A stretch of 64,000 nucleotides of DNA, taken from assembly GCF_000024205.1 (NCBI RefSeq), contig NC_013216.1, positions 4,154,001 through 4,218,000 on the forward strand. Reading direction: 5' to 3'. A program made the position numbers and the translations under genes. This DNA is from Desulfofarcimen acetoxidans DSM 771 (GTDB lineage: Bacteria; Bacillota; Desulfotomaculia; Desulfotomaculales; Desulfofarciminaceae). Position 1 is the stretch's first letter. Each line of letters starts with the position of its first letter. Below the pieces are notes generated by a model. That model saw nothing but the letters and a program-made list of their open reading frames with translations. It made no database searches and was not told where the DNA came from. Shown here piece after piece: positions 20,538 through 29,064 of the stretch.

Positions 20538-20856
20538 TACCTCCCTTTTTGTTTAATAAGCAACAACCGCTTTGGGGCTGCGCATAACTAAAAATAAAAC
20601 CCGGCACCCTTTACTTCTTATAGTTAACAGTAGGATGATAAAGACCTATTCATTGGTTTATAAGATGACGTGTTACGGTCAAGCTCAGTTCGTCCAAATG
20701 CATCCCCCCAAAAAATTTTATCAGGCTCATAAAAACTTATGTTTTAATCCCTGAGATGGAATAATATTTCTACATTAACACCACAAATTCCTCTATTTTT
20801 AAGGCTATTTCTGTAATTTACATTAATTATACAAGCTAATAATACATATTACGAAA

Positions 20857-20885
20857 AGGCCAACCATACTTTCGATGATTGGCCT
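20857..20885. terminator. Terminator-like hairpin related to the R repeat family
   Basis: AGGCCAA and TTGGCCT flank a short loop; the loop side resembles the hairpin core of the R repeats at 38, 43.7, 50.3, 56.4 and 58 kb. It lies 25 nt after the 85-residue gene on the minus strand and probably ends its transcript. Confidence 0.6.
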
Positions 20886-20909
20886 ATTTCGATTAACTAA
20901 TTAATTTCA

Positions 20910-21167
20910 CTAATCTCTGGCAAGCTCCAGGCATTTACAAGAAAAGCGCAATTGTTCTTTTAAAAGATCTTCAATTGTTTTAATGCTTTTTGAATCGAGA
21001 TCAATAAGAGCACAACCATTACTGTTTATCATAATCATGTAATCAACTTCACTGGGATTAAAGCCAACCTTAGTTAATTGTTCTTTTAAACTTAAAATAT
21101 TGCTAATATCATTATTTGCGGCAGTACTTTTTCTTATAAACCTGGACAGAACAAAACTAAAGGCCAA
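20910..21167 (-). CDS. 85-residue protein under a c-di-GMP riboswitch
   Basis: I do not recognise this protein. It begins at TTG 21167 with AAGGAGG 9 nt upstream. The N-terminus is weakly hydrophobic, the middle helical (NILSLKEQLTKVGFNPSEVD), followed by YMIMINSNGCALIDLDSKSI and a Cys-containing C-terminus (FSCKCLELARD). Its leader carries a c-di-GMP-I aptamer and a hairpin that covers its ribosome binding site, so its expression should follow cyclic di-GMP. The neighbours are surface proteins and polysaccharide genes. Confidence 0.7.
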   Translation of the reverse strand: MAFSFVLSRFIRKSTAANNDISNILSLKEQLTKVGFNPSEVDYMIMINSNGCALIDLDSKSIKTIEDLLKEQLRFSCKCLELARD

Positions 21168-21170
21168 AAT

Positions 21171-21218
21171 AAAAAACCTCCTTAATGAGATGAAATAATA
21201 ACAAAAGGCCTTAAGGAG
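21171..21218 (-). terminator. Riboswitch expression platform: terminator covering the RBS
   Basis: CTCCTTAA (minus strand, 21218-21211) pairs with TTAAGGAG (21185-21178), followed by GTTTTTT. The second arm contains the AAGGAGG used by the 85-residue gene. One hairpin can therefore stop transcription and hide the ribosome binding site. Confidence 0.75.
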
Positions 21219-21242
21219 ATCTTACCATTTATGGTATAGTCT

Positions 21243-21334
21243 TTTGCAACCAGGCTATCTTATCGCTTAATGCAACTTAGACCCTTGGCTTTGCGTCTCT
21301 GGCTTTCGCCAGATTTGCCCTCTAAGGCTATTTT
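21243..21334 (-). ncRNA. Cyclic di-GMP-I (GEMM-I) riboswitch aptamer
   Basis: The minus strand shows the GEMM-I hallmarks in order: AGGGCAAA, a stem TCTGGC-GAAA-GCCAGA with a GNRA tetraloop, GACGCAAAGCCAAGGGTCT, and the distal TAGCCTGGTTGCA. These match the conserved core that binds c-di-GMP. It lies directly upstream of the terminator/RBS hairpin of the gene at 20910. Whether c-di-GMP turns expression on or off cannot be read with certainty. Confidence 0.92.
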
Positions 21335-21422
21335 TACTATTTTAACTTAAATTCATCAAGAAGTAAACACATCTGTCTAAATATAGAGAGATATTAGGAT
21401 AACTTGACGGATACACACAAAA

Positions 21423-21911
21423 TTATGACCATTTATTAAATGCCGCAACAAAAAAGTACAAGCCAAGGCCCAATATCGTACCCAAACAATCCTTCAGCCA
21501 ATCCTGAAATTCAGCTCCCCTGCCGGAAACAAATATTTGATGAAACTCATCCGTACAAGCGTAGCATGCACAAATTAAAAAGGCAGTCAAATATGCAGCG
21601 CGGCTTTTGAAACCGCTTTTGCGCAGCGCACTGAGCGCAAGAATACTCAATACCCCAAATACGCCTCCATGAGCATAGTCACGGGTTAAATTATTTACTT
21701 TATTTAATTTATAAGCTTTTGCATCTCGTCCCTCAACCTTATCGACACCTTCAATAACAGTTTTTGCCACCTTTTTACTGAGCGAATTGGATACCGGTGC
21801 CGGCTGCGAGGATAAATAAAATATGAAGGACATCCATGCCAATACCAATAACCAGGATAAAAACAGAGACTTTCCAATCTTTACATCTAATATTTTACAG
21901 GTCATTGCCAT
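21423..21911 (-). CDS. VanZ family membrane protein
   Basis: This integral membrane protein of 162 residues has about four transmembrane segments and the VanZ-type segment ACYACTDEFHQIFVSGRGAE, with the conserved D-E-x-x-Q-x-F-x-x-x-R. VanZ proteins are linked to teicoplanin resistance and to polysaccharide loci; the mechanism is unclear. It begins 3 nt after the stop of the epimerase gene, so the two are probably translated from one mRNA. Confidence 0.88.
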   Translation of the reverse strand: MAMTCKILDVKIGKSLFLSWLLVLAWMSFIFYLSSQPAPVSNSLSKKVAKTVIEGVDKVEGRDAKAYKLNKVNNLTRDYAHGGVFGVLSILALSALRKSGFKSRAAYLTAFLICACYACTDEFHQIFVSGRGAEFQDWLKDCLGTILGLGLYFFVAAFNKWS

Positions 21912-21914
21912 AAC

Positions 21915-22952
21915 CTACTTCATCTTATAATACTCAACATACCAATCAGCAAATCTTTGCAACCCCTCTTCTATCGAAGTCTCAGGTTTAAATCCCACGG
22001 CTTCCTGCAGCAAACCGGTATCCGCATATGTTGCCGGTACGTCACCGGGCTTAATAGGCTCATATATTTTATTAAATACTATCTCTCTCCCGGCAGACTT
22101 GCTCAAGCACTTCTCCAGCGTTTCGATAAATACCATCAGCTTTTCAGGACTGTTGTTTCCAATATTAAAGACTTTATGCGGGACAGTCTTATCAGGGGCT
22201 TTACATAGAAGCCGCTCAATGCCCTCTACGATATCATCAATGTAAGTAAAATCCCGGTAAAGATCATTTTCAAAATCGCCATTGTTGAATATTCTGATAG
22301 GCTCTCCCGCAAAGTACCTCTGCGTGAAACCGAAATATGCCATATCGGGGCGGCCCATCGGACCGTAAACTGTGAAAAACCTCAGTCCTGTTGACGGTAT
22401 TTTATACAGGTGACTGTAAGTATGAGCCATCAATTCGTTTGATTTTTTCGTGGCTGCATAGAGTGATACCGGGTGATCTACGAAATCCGATTCTTCAAAC
22501 GGTACTTTTTTGTTAGATCCATATACAGAACTTGATGATGCATAAACCAGGTGATCAACCGGGCTATATCTGCAGGCTTCAAGAATGTTAAAAAAACCTA
22601 TGATATTGCTCTGGATATATGCGTCAGGATTCTCCAGGGAATACCGCACTCCGGCTTGAGCTGCCAGGTTTACCACAATATTAGGCCTATACTCCTGAAA
22701 GGTCCCGGTTATTACATCCTTATCTGAAATGTCACCCTCAACAAAGGTAAACTGCTCAAAGAGTTTAAGCTGTTCCAAACGGGCGTACTTAAGCTTAACA
22801 TCATAGTAATCATTTATATTGTCAATACCAATTACCCGGCAGCCTTGCTCCAGCAGTCTCTTGGACAAGAAGAATCCGATAAAACCTGCCGCTCCGGTAA
22901 TAAGGTATATTTTACCGGTATCCGGTGATTTATGACCCACGTGCATAACCAT
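21915..22952 (-). CDS. NAD-dependent nucleotide-sugar epimerase, UDP-glucuronate 4-epimerase type
   Basis: This short-chain dehydrogenase/reductase of the extended type interconverts UDP-sugars for surface polysaccharide. It has the NAD-binding loop GAAGFIGFFLSKRLL near residue 17, the catalytic serine region YASSSSVYG and the YAATKK tyrosine-lysine pair. The ATG at 22952 is preferred over 23039 because GGAGG lies 9 nt upstream; this gives 345 residues, normal for the family. A broken partial copy lies at 33812-34099. It forms an operon with vanZ. Confidence 0.9.
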   Translation of the reverse strand: MVMHVGHKSPDTGKIYLITGAAGFIGFFLSKRLLEQGCRVIGIDNINDYYDVKLKYARLEQLKLFEQFTFVEGDISDKDVITGTFQEYRPNIVVNLAAQAGVRYSLENPDAYIQSNIIGFFNILEACRYSPVDHLVYASSSSVYGSNKKVPFEESDFVDHPVSLYAATKKSNELMAHTYSHLYKIPSTGLRFFTVYGPMGRPDMAYFGFTQRYFAGEPIRIFNNGDFENDLYRDFTYIDDIVEGIERLLCKAPDKTVPHKVFNIGNNSPEKLMVFIETLEKCLSKSAGREIVFNKIYEPIKPGDVPATYADTGLLQEAVGFKPETSIEEGLQRFADWYVEYYKMK

Positions 22953-23105
22953 TAATTCCAACCTCCACAGATTTATAATATTAACATCCACCAATATAGT
23001 TATAATATTGCATTTTTTTATGCTTTCGCTCAATTGCACATCAATATTTACATCTGAACTTAATGATTAAAGTTAAGTCGAGTCCAAGGTTTATCATCTA
23101 TGTTT

Positions 23106-23316
23106 TAGTTGTTCTTGCTATTGTATAATACTGCCGGTACAATAGCCGACAGCCTAAAGTCTTTACTCTCCCCTTGTAATTATTATACCATAGACTGCCA
23201 GTAAATGGTCATAGAATTATGAAATCCTTTTGTTGCACAAGTGGATAATTGCCTACGCAGCTCCATCCTATTATATTATTGGGTCTGATTTATTTAGAAA
23301 AATAGCTGTTAATCTT
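23106..23316 (-). pseudogene. Deleted remnant of an Rpn-type nuclease gene and its flank
   Basis: Positions 23106-23167 match the middle of the Rpn genes at 41439 and 51187 (reading TACTGCCGGTACAATAGCC). The sequence then jumps to the 5' flank of those genes (GACTGCCAGTAAATGGTCAT), a deletion of about 380 bp. It is a third, dead copy. The rest of 22953-23537 shows no other gene. Confidence 0.75.
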
Positions 23317-23537
23317 TTACGGAGATCTATAACAGCCCTGCATGTTCAGGAAATCCGGTATCTGTTTGCAGCTATGGAATTGAGCAGACAAGTAATATAT
23401 CAATGAATAGACACAATAGCGAATATTGTCGAAAAATTTTATAATCATACAGAAGGATATATATTCAATATGTACAATTATATAACTATGAAAACTATGA
23501 ATGCCAAAGATAAATTTGAGAGAGGAGGTGATTGAAA

Positions 23538-23957
23538 ATGCCTCTTATAGAATTATCCTTACTATACAAGGGTTTAGTTGTAATGGGCAAATTTCTTGTT
23601 GGACATGGTGCTATTGCCGGTAAGGCTTTTATTGCTCTAAAATCAGCAATTGCCGCTTATGGATTACCTTCGGTTATTAGTACTGTTGTTACTACAGGCA
23701 TAGTAATTGGTGGTATTAAATGGACGGAAGAAAGAATTACTAATGTGCAAAAAATTGTTCGTGGTTTACAGGAAGAGGATTATCAAGCCGCAATAGAAAA
23801 TTTTGTGCGTTTAAGTATTGCCACACATATACCTCAACACGTATTAATAGACAGAATAGGCGATTATTTATCAGCAGCAGGCAATGATTATGAAACTATT
23901 CAAAAAGTTAAGGGTGCATTATATGAAATTAAAAAACATATAGATGACGAGAATTAA
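23538..23957 (+). CDS. AT-rich protein of unknown function with hydrophobic core
   Basis: Not recognised. It has 139 residues from ATG 23538, which has AGAGGAGGTG 7 nt upstream; the TTG at 23532 is too close. A glycine/alanine-rich hydrophobic stretch lies at about 25-70 (YGLPSVISTVVTTGIVIGGI), and a charged helical tail (ERITNVQKIVRGLQEEDYQA) runs to the C-terminus. AT content is higher than in the core genes. It is followed after 27 nt by a small membrane protein, suggesting a two-gene unit of foreign origin, possibly a membrane-active protein with a partner. Confidence 0.6.
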   Translation: MPLIELSLLYKGLVVMGKFLVGHGAIAGKAFIALKSAIAAYGLPSVISTVVTTGIVIGGIKWTEERITNVQKIVRGLQEEDYQAAIENFVRLSIATHIPQHVLIDRIGDYLSAAGNDYETIQKVKGALYEIKKHIDDEN

Positions 23958-23984
23958 TAAGATTACTTGGGAGAATAACTTAAA

Positions 23985-24221
23985 ATGAATTTTGTTAAAT
24001 TTATCTCATTATTAAGAATAGCTTTAGAAATATTTATAGGAATCATAATCATAACAACTTATTTAAATAAATTATCCTTATGGTTGCAAATATTATTATC
24101 GATTTTAATTTCTGTTATTTTTGAACTAATAATTAAAAAAATAAAGCTTTATTACCTATTAAGAAAAACAAGAGATCAACAATTAATCGAAAATATCAAA
24201 AAAATCACTAAGAACAAATAA
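23985..24221 (+). CDS. Small two-helix membrane protein
   Basis: This protein has 78 residues with two transmembrane helices (about 5-25 and 30-50: LWLQILLSILISVIFELII) and a lysine-rich tail. It is very AT-rich. It lies 27 nt behind the 23538 gene and ends at a terminator at 24226. It may be a partner or immunity protein for that gene, which is inference from order and size only. Confidence 0.55.
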   Translation: MNFVKFISLLRIALEIFIGIIIITTYLNKLSLWLQILLSILISVIFELIIKKIKLYYLLRKTRDQQLIENIKKITKNK

Positions 24222-24225
24222 AATT

Positions 24226-24258
24226 AAGGCAGGTGCTCCTCATAAAGCCTGCCTTTTG
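24226..24258 (+). terminator. Terminator with AAGGCAGG arms (S-type repeat core)
   Basis: AAGGCAGG pairs with CCTGCCTT, followed by TTGC. It ends the two-gene unit. The same hairpin core recurs at 39.45, 55.4 and 56.5 kb inside longer repeats. Confidence 0.75.
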
Positions 24259-24419
24259 CTAAACAGCATACCAAAACGAATCACTTGCTCCCAAATAAAG
24301 TCAGAGTATTTAAATCATGTATTTAATGCGGTTCAATTACCGAGCCATATATGAGATTAATGAAAATGGTTATCTGGTAATAGTTCTTGTTATTGGTCAC
24401 AGAGGTGATAATAGGCTGT

Positions 24420-25493
24420 TTACTCTCGTGATTCATGATTGCGAATATAGGCTGTGCTGCGGCCAGCGCCGATTTTTATGATGTATTCTTCTTTTAACAA
24501 ATCTGAAAGCGCCTTCTCAATTGTTGTAATACTTACATCCGGGCATAAGGTGGCGATTTCTGCCTTTGTGATTTTTCCTACTTTATTTGAAAAAATATGG
24601 CGAATACGCTCAGACTTCGTAAGCCCTTTATTACGAATTGTTTCTACCCTGCTTGCGAATTCTTTATACGCACTTAGAATAACACCTAGATAATATTTGA
24701 CAAAGGGAGCATAGTTACTTTTCCCGTCATGCCATCCTTTGGAACTTAGCTCAAGCGCTTCATAATAACTTTCCTTAGTATTTTCAATAATCATTTCAAT
24801 ACTGATATACTTCCCAACAATATAGCCTTGCTGGTAAAGCAATAAAAGCGTCAACAATCTGCTCATGCGTCCATTACCATCATTAAAAGGGTGAATGCAG
24901 AGAAAATCCAGTATGAATTTTGCAATAAGTATTAGTGGGTCTATATCACTACGGTCAATGGCTTTTAAAAATTCCTTACTAAGCGCTTCCATGGCATCAA
25001 CTGTAGCGTAGGCAGGTAAAGGCTGAAAGCGTGTCCTGCGGTTTCCTTCGTTATCTACTTCCTCAATAACGTTATCAGTATTTTTGTAGCGCCCACCTAC
25101 AGATGCTGGACTATAAGTATATAAGTCTCGATGTAATTGTAAAATAATATTGGGGGTTGGAGGAATATACTCATAGTTTTCGTGTATAGTATTTAATACT
25201 TCACGATATCCGGCTATTTCCTGTTCATCTCGATTCCTCGGTACCGCTTCCTCAATAACTAACTCATGTAACCGGGCTTCAGAAGTATAAATTCCTTCAA
25301 TTCGGTTTGAGGCACCGGTACTTTGAATCTTGGCAACCTTAAGCATCGCTTCTAAAATATCAGGTTGCACCTCTATAAAGAGTTCTTGTTTGCCTTTATA
25401 CTCGTGGATAGCAGAAAGAAGATTAACGATATCCGGCTTATAAAGCTCCGAATCTATTGCATGGTAATCAAACTTTCTCATGATAATAATCAT
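24420..25493 (-). CDS. Fic family protein, self-inhibited class II
   Basis: This Fic-domain enzyme probably transfers AMP or another nucleotide to a target protein. The catalytic loop HPFNDGNGRMSR is intact, near residues 199-210. The N-terminal segment SNRIEG fits the inhibitory (S/T)xxxE(G/N) helix, which marks class II Fic proteins that restrain themselves. The C-terminus (about 290-357) looks like a winged helix (ITKAEIATLCPDVSITTIEK). It has 357 residues, a common length. The start may be ATG 25493 or ATG 25481. No separate antitoxin is adjacent. Confidence 0.9.
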   Translation of the reverse strand: MIIIMRKFDYHAIDSELYKPDIVNLLSAIHEYKGKQELFIEVQPDILEAMLKVAKIQSTGASNRIEGIYTSEARLHELVIEEAVPRNRDEQEIAGYREVLNTIHENYEYIPPTPNIILQLHRDLYTYSPASVGGRYKNTDNVIEEVDNEGNRRTRFQPLPAYATVDAMEALSKEFLKAIDRSDIDPLILIAKFILDFLCIHPFNDGNGRMSRLLTLLLLYQQGYIVGKYISIEMIIENTKESYYEALELSSKGWHDGKSNYAPFVKYYLGVILSAYKEFASRVETIRNKGLTKSERIRHIFSNKVGKITKAEIATLCPDVSITTIEKALSDLLKEEYIIKIGAGRSTAYIRNHESRE

Positions 25494-25635
25494 CCTACCT
25501 TATCCACATTTAATCTGCATAAATTATACTACTATTTCATGCAGAAAACAATAACCATATGTAAACTTTTTGCATAATTTCAATTAGTAATTTCCCAAGT
25601 AGACCGCCACTAAATGTAAATATATGTTATTAGAA

Positions 25636-25683
25636 TTGTGACACACACTTTTCAGATCCAAAAAGCTGTTCGACGTTCTCCAT
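25636..25683 (-). pseudogene. 5' remnant of a nucleotidyltransferase (MNT) gene
   Basis: The minus strand from ATG 25683 reads into the first 15-16 codons of a gene matching the intact MNT gene at 34132-34569, including its upstream AAGGGTGAT signal. Everything after that is gone. 25494-25782 holds nothing else recognised. Confidence 0.65.
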
Positions 25684-25782
25684 GGCATCACCCTTACATT
25701 TATCTCCTCAATCAATCGTTGACCGCTTATGCCCCGGTAAAAATTTGAAATTAAAATTACTAAATTTTAAAAATCAGATCCA

Positions 25783-27621
25783 CTAGCCAACCATATCTTT
25801 TCGATATATCTTTATATTTGGCAGGAGAACCGTCAATGCTTTAAAAACATCCCCGGTCACAACATCCTCTCCCAACTCTCTCAAACGAAAAACTTCCAAC
25901 TCCAATGTCTCCAAATCCACACTCCCCGCATTAGCCACAAATATCCTCCTATGCCGGGTAGCAGAAGAACCCTCTTCTGCCGTCAGCAATTCCTCAAACA
26001 GCTTCTCCCCCGGCCTAATCCCGGTAAATTTAATTTCACAATCCACGCCCGACAAATCAATAATACATTTAGCTAAATCCACAATCTTCACCGGCTCACC
26101 CATGTCCAGCACAAATATCTCCCCACCCTGAGCCATAGCCCCTGCCTGAATCACCAACTGCACAGCCTCGGGTATAGTCATAAAGTACCTCTTCATTTCC
26201 GGGTGAGTAACAGTAACCGGCCCTCCCTGAGCAATCTGCCGCTTAAAGATAGGCACTACACTGCCATTGCTCCCCAAGACATTGCCAAACCGAACAGCCG
26301 CATAAACAGTATCACTTATACTGTTCATCTGCTGCAATATCAGCTCAGCCAAACGCTTGGTAGCCCCCATAACACTGGAAGGATTAACTGCTTTATCTGT
26401 TGAAAGCATAATAAAAACATCTGTTCCAACCCTGTCGGCTGCTTCTGCTAAATTCTTTGTACCCAAAACATTCGTCTTCACTGACTCATCAGGGTGCAGT
26501 TCCATCAGAGGTACATGCTTATGCGCAGCAGCATGAAAAACCACTGACGGCCTATATTTCTTAAAAATCAAATTAATCTTCTGCCTGTCCCTTATATCAG
26601 CAATCACTATCTCAATAGGCAGATCGCTGCCATGCATTTCACGAAGTTCAAAAACTATATTATGTATACTGTTCTCACCATGCCCTAAAACAACCAGAAG
26701 CTTAGGCTTCAACCTGACCACCTGCCTGCATAGCTCTGAACCAATCGAACCGCCGGCACCGGAAACCAAAACCACCCTGTCCGTTAAATAACCGGCAATC
26801 TCGCTTAAATCTACCTCAACAGGCTCTCTGCCCAATAAATCTTCCACCTGAATATCGCGAATATGATTTACGGTCACTTGCCCGCTGATTAACTGGTAAA
26901 CACCCGGCAATATCTTTAACTTTACCCGTGAATTGTGACACTTCTCGACAGTTTCCTTTATCACTTGTCCAGACACTGACGGCATAGCAATAATTACCTC
27001 TTTTATTCTGCATTTTTCGATAATCGACGGCAATTCTTCACGTTTCCCTAATACCGGTATGCCCAGGATAACCATACCCTGCTTACTTGCATCATCATCA
27101 ATAAATCCTACCGGCAAATACTCACTGTTATGGTTCATTAGTTCGCGAACCACCAGCACCCCGGCATCACCGGCACCAACTATAAGCGTTTTCCTTTTAT
27201 CCAGCGGGCAGCCGGCCACGATAAATTTCTTCTTCTGCATATATATTCTCCAGTACAACCTGGAGCCGCCAATAAGAATAATGCTAAAAGCCCAGGACAT
27301 TAATACAACACTTCTGGGTAACGGGGTAAAAATAAAATAGGTCAAAGCAATGACAACAAGTTTTCCTGTTGTAACCGCTTTTACTATGGTCACTAACTCA
27401 CCTATGCTGGCATAGGCCCATACTCTTTGATAAAGGCCAAAAAAATAAAAAAAGACAAGCATAACAAGCGCACAAACCGGGGCAAAATTAATGTAGTTAA
27501 CTAGAGCATTGCTTAATTCAGGCCAACTGGGGAAACGGATAAGCAGTGAAACGAGCAAAGACATAATCACCAACAGAAAATCACAGCCCAGCAGAACCAG
27601 TAATCTTGCCTTACCCCTCAT
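25783..27621 (-). CDS. FlaA1/CapD-type membrane nucleotide-sugar dehydratase-epimerase
   Basis: This polysaccharide biosynthesis enzyme has 612 residues. Four or five membrane segments lie in the first 130 residues, then a Rossmann-type CoA-binding-like domain (KTLIVGAGDAGVLVVRE, about 145-260). The catalytic extended SDR domain begins with VLVSGAGGSIGSELCRQV and contains FGNVLGSNGSVVPIF. Relatives act as UDP-GlcNAc 4,6-dehydratases in capsule or flagellin glycan synthesis. The C-terminal segment GIRPGEKLFEELLTAEEGS recurs as a fragment near 39.4 kb. It is alone on this strand. Confidence 0.9.
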   Translation of the reverse strand: MRGKARLLVLLGCDFLLVIMSLLVSLLIRFPSWPELSNALVNYINFAPVCALVMLVFFYFFGLYQRVWAYASIGELVTIVKAVTTGKLVVIALTYFIFTPLPRSVVLMSWAFSIILIGGSRLYWRIYMQKKKFIVAGCPLDKRKTLIVGAGDAGVLVVRELMNHNSEYLPVGFIDDDASKQGMVILGIPVLGKREELPSIIEKCRIKEVIIAMPSVSGQVIKETVEKCHNSRVKLKILPGVYQLISGQVTVNHIRDIQVEDLLGREPVEVDLSEIAGYLTDRVVLVSGAGGSIGSELCRQVVRLKPKLLVVLGHGENSIHNIVFELREMHGSDLPIEIVIADIRDRQKINLIFKKYRPSVVFHAAAHKHVPLMELHPDESVKTNVLGTKNLAEAADRVGTDVFIMLSTDKAVNPSSVMGATKRLAELILQQMNSISDTVYAAVRFGNVLGSNGSVVPIFKRQIAQGGPVTVTHPEMKRYFMTIPEAVQLVIQAGAMAQGGEIFVLDMGEPVKIVDLAKCIIDLSGVDCEIKFTGIRPGEKLFEELLTAEEGSSATRHRRIFVANAGSVDLETLELEVFRLRELGEDVVTGDVFKALTVLLPNIKIYRKDMVG

Positions 27622-27985
27622 TTAAAATCACCAAATCCTCTCTTTACAGCAAATTATACTAACAACAGCCATACTTTTCATCTAAGGTTTTATTTACTTC
27701 ATACGCTCTTAAAATCCTGCAAAATATTAAAAATTTGTTGTATATTTATGTTGTCTATTTATATAAATTCCACCTTGAAGCAAATTTTCCTGCGTCATGT
27801 CTATGGCATTTATATCAAAATAATTAAGTTTAGATTAATTATTTATTGAAAATTCTCTGGTGTGAACTCCCCCCGCTTACGCTCCACTAAAAAGCGATGG
27901 CTTCCATGATGATAATGTCATGGTTCTGAACCACGTCTAAACTGATCTTGTGTAGAAAATCTTTTCGCTGACTAGCTATCGCAAC
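27622..27985. other. Intergenic stretch without a recognised gene
   Basis: AT-rich sequence upstream of the polysaccharide gene; it should hold that gene's promoter. No ORF, tRNA or clear structure was seen. Confidence 0.4.
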
Positions 27986-28680
27986 ATGAATTTTAGCCAC
28001 TTTAGTTTTGGCTTTCCCATAGTTGTGGCGAGATACCTTTTAGTGCGCCTGGAACCGGTAATTTTCACCTTCCGGACCCTTGTATCCTAAAAATACTATA
28101 ATCCATAAAAGACATAAAACCGCAGGGCATATATAACTGTTTTTGACATAATTACTTATAAGTACTTATTTTACAATGTATAACTTTGAGTTATTGTATA
28201 TTACACATGTATTACGAAACAGTTTTTTCTGAGTCCGGAATGTAAGATAATGAGCCATCCGAATCTCAATTCCAATTTCGCTGACCAAATTTTACAGGTC
28301 TTCCTTAAAAATATTATAATTATTTGAAATATTGTATAGTTTAGAATTGATTCATACAAGTGACTTTCAAAGAAAAGGTCATATGACTTTTTGTAAAACG
28401 AAAAAAGGGGCCGGCTTTCAGGTAAAACCTTTTAGCTTAGCCCCTTTAAATATTCCGAGTAAATATAGATACAGGAAAACATGCCTCATGTATGGCGAAG
28501 AGATAATTTCCCGTATATTTTTTAAAAGCATACGGACAGCATAAATATCCGCAAAAAATCGGGAATTCCTTTCATGACACACTGCGGAATATGAGGTAAT
28601 TAAGGATCTACAAAAGTCAATCTCATTGCTGACCATTGTAGTAGTCAGCAAGGGTGAAGTTGACTACGGGGTAAAGTATT
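27986..28680 (+). pseudogene. YvrJ-family pseudogene split by a 531-bp insertion
   Basis: The two halves read FGFPIVVARYLLVRLEPVI (27986-28063) and KDLQKSISLLTIVVV...GEVDY (28602-28680). They match the intact YvrJ gene at 40792-40983 residue for residue over most of their length. The 531 bp between them is flanked by a 7-bp direct repeat GGTAATT, the signature of an insertion. The downstream part also loses the normal stop. Confidence 0.8.
28064..28594. mobile_element. 531-bp insertion in the YvrJ pseudogene
   Basis: Flanked by GGTAATT direct repeats (28057-28063 and 28595-28601). The ends show weak inverted similarity (TCACCTTCCGGA / TCATATTCCGCA). It contains a GC stem AAAGGGGC / GCCCCTTT at about 28405-28450 and a 53-codon open frame of unknown meaning, but no transposase. 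A non-autonomous element is likely. Confidence 0.5.
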
Positions 28681-29064
28681 CGAGTGGCGACCTAAATTCC
28701 ATAATATTCTATTTTTTTTCAAATATATCGGCCATAGGATGTTGCAGATTTCTATATGAAGAGAATAATAAACTGTTAAATACTTTAAAGTTTAATATGG
28801 TTTAAAAAAATCACTTTCTGTAGTAGAATCAATTAAAATTACTAAAAATTAAAGGGATTTCCGGTTTATATGTCGTATTATCAACAATAAAAGTGTCAGT
28901 TTATTGTGTGCATCAAAACCTGGACAAATGGTGTGGGGTGGAAGGTTGTTCTTACAACAATTAAAAGTTAATTTAATGGGTGCAAAAATGCCCATATGCA
29001 GACTTATCCCGACTGAGTTTGTTTCTGGGCGTTTATTATTTTCACACAGAAAGAGGTGATTTAC
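28681..29064. other. Intergenic region before glnA
   Basis: 384 nt of AT-rich sequence with no gene seen. It must contain the glnA promoter; no clear consensus or known riboswitch was recognised. Confidence 0.4.
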
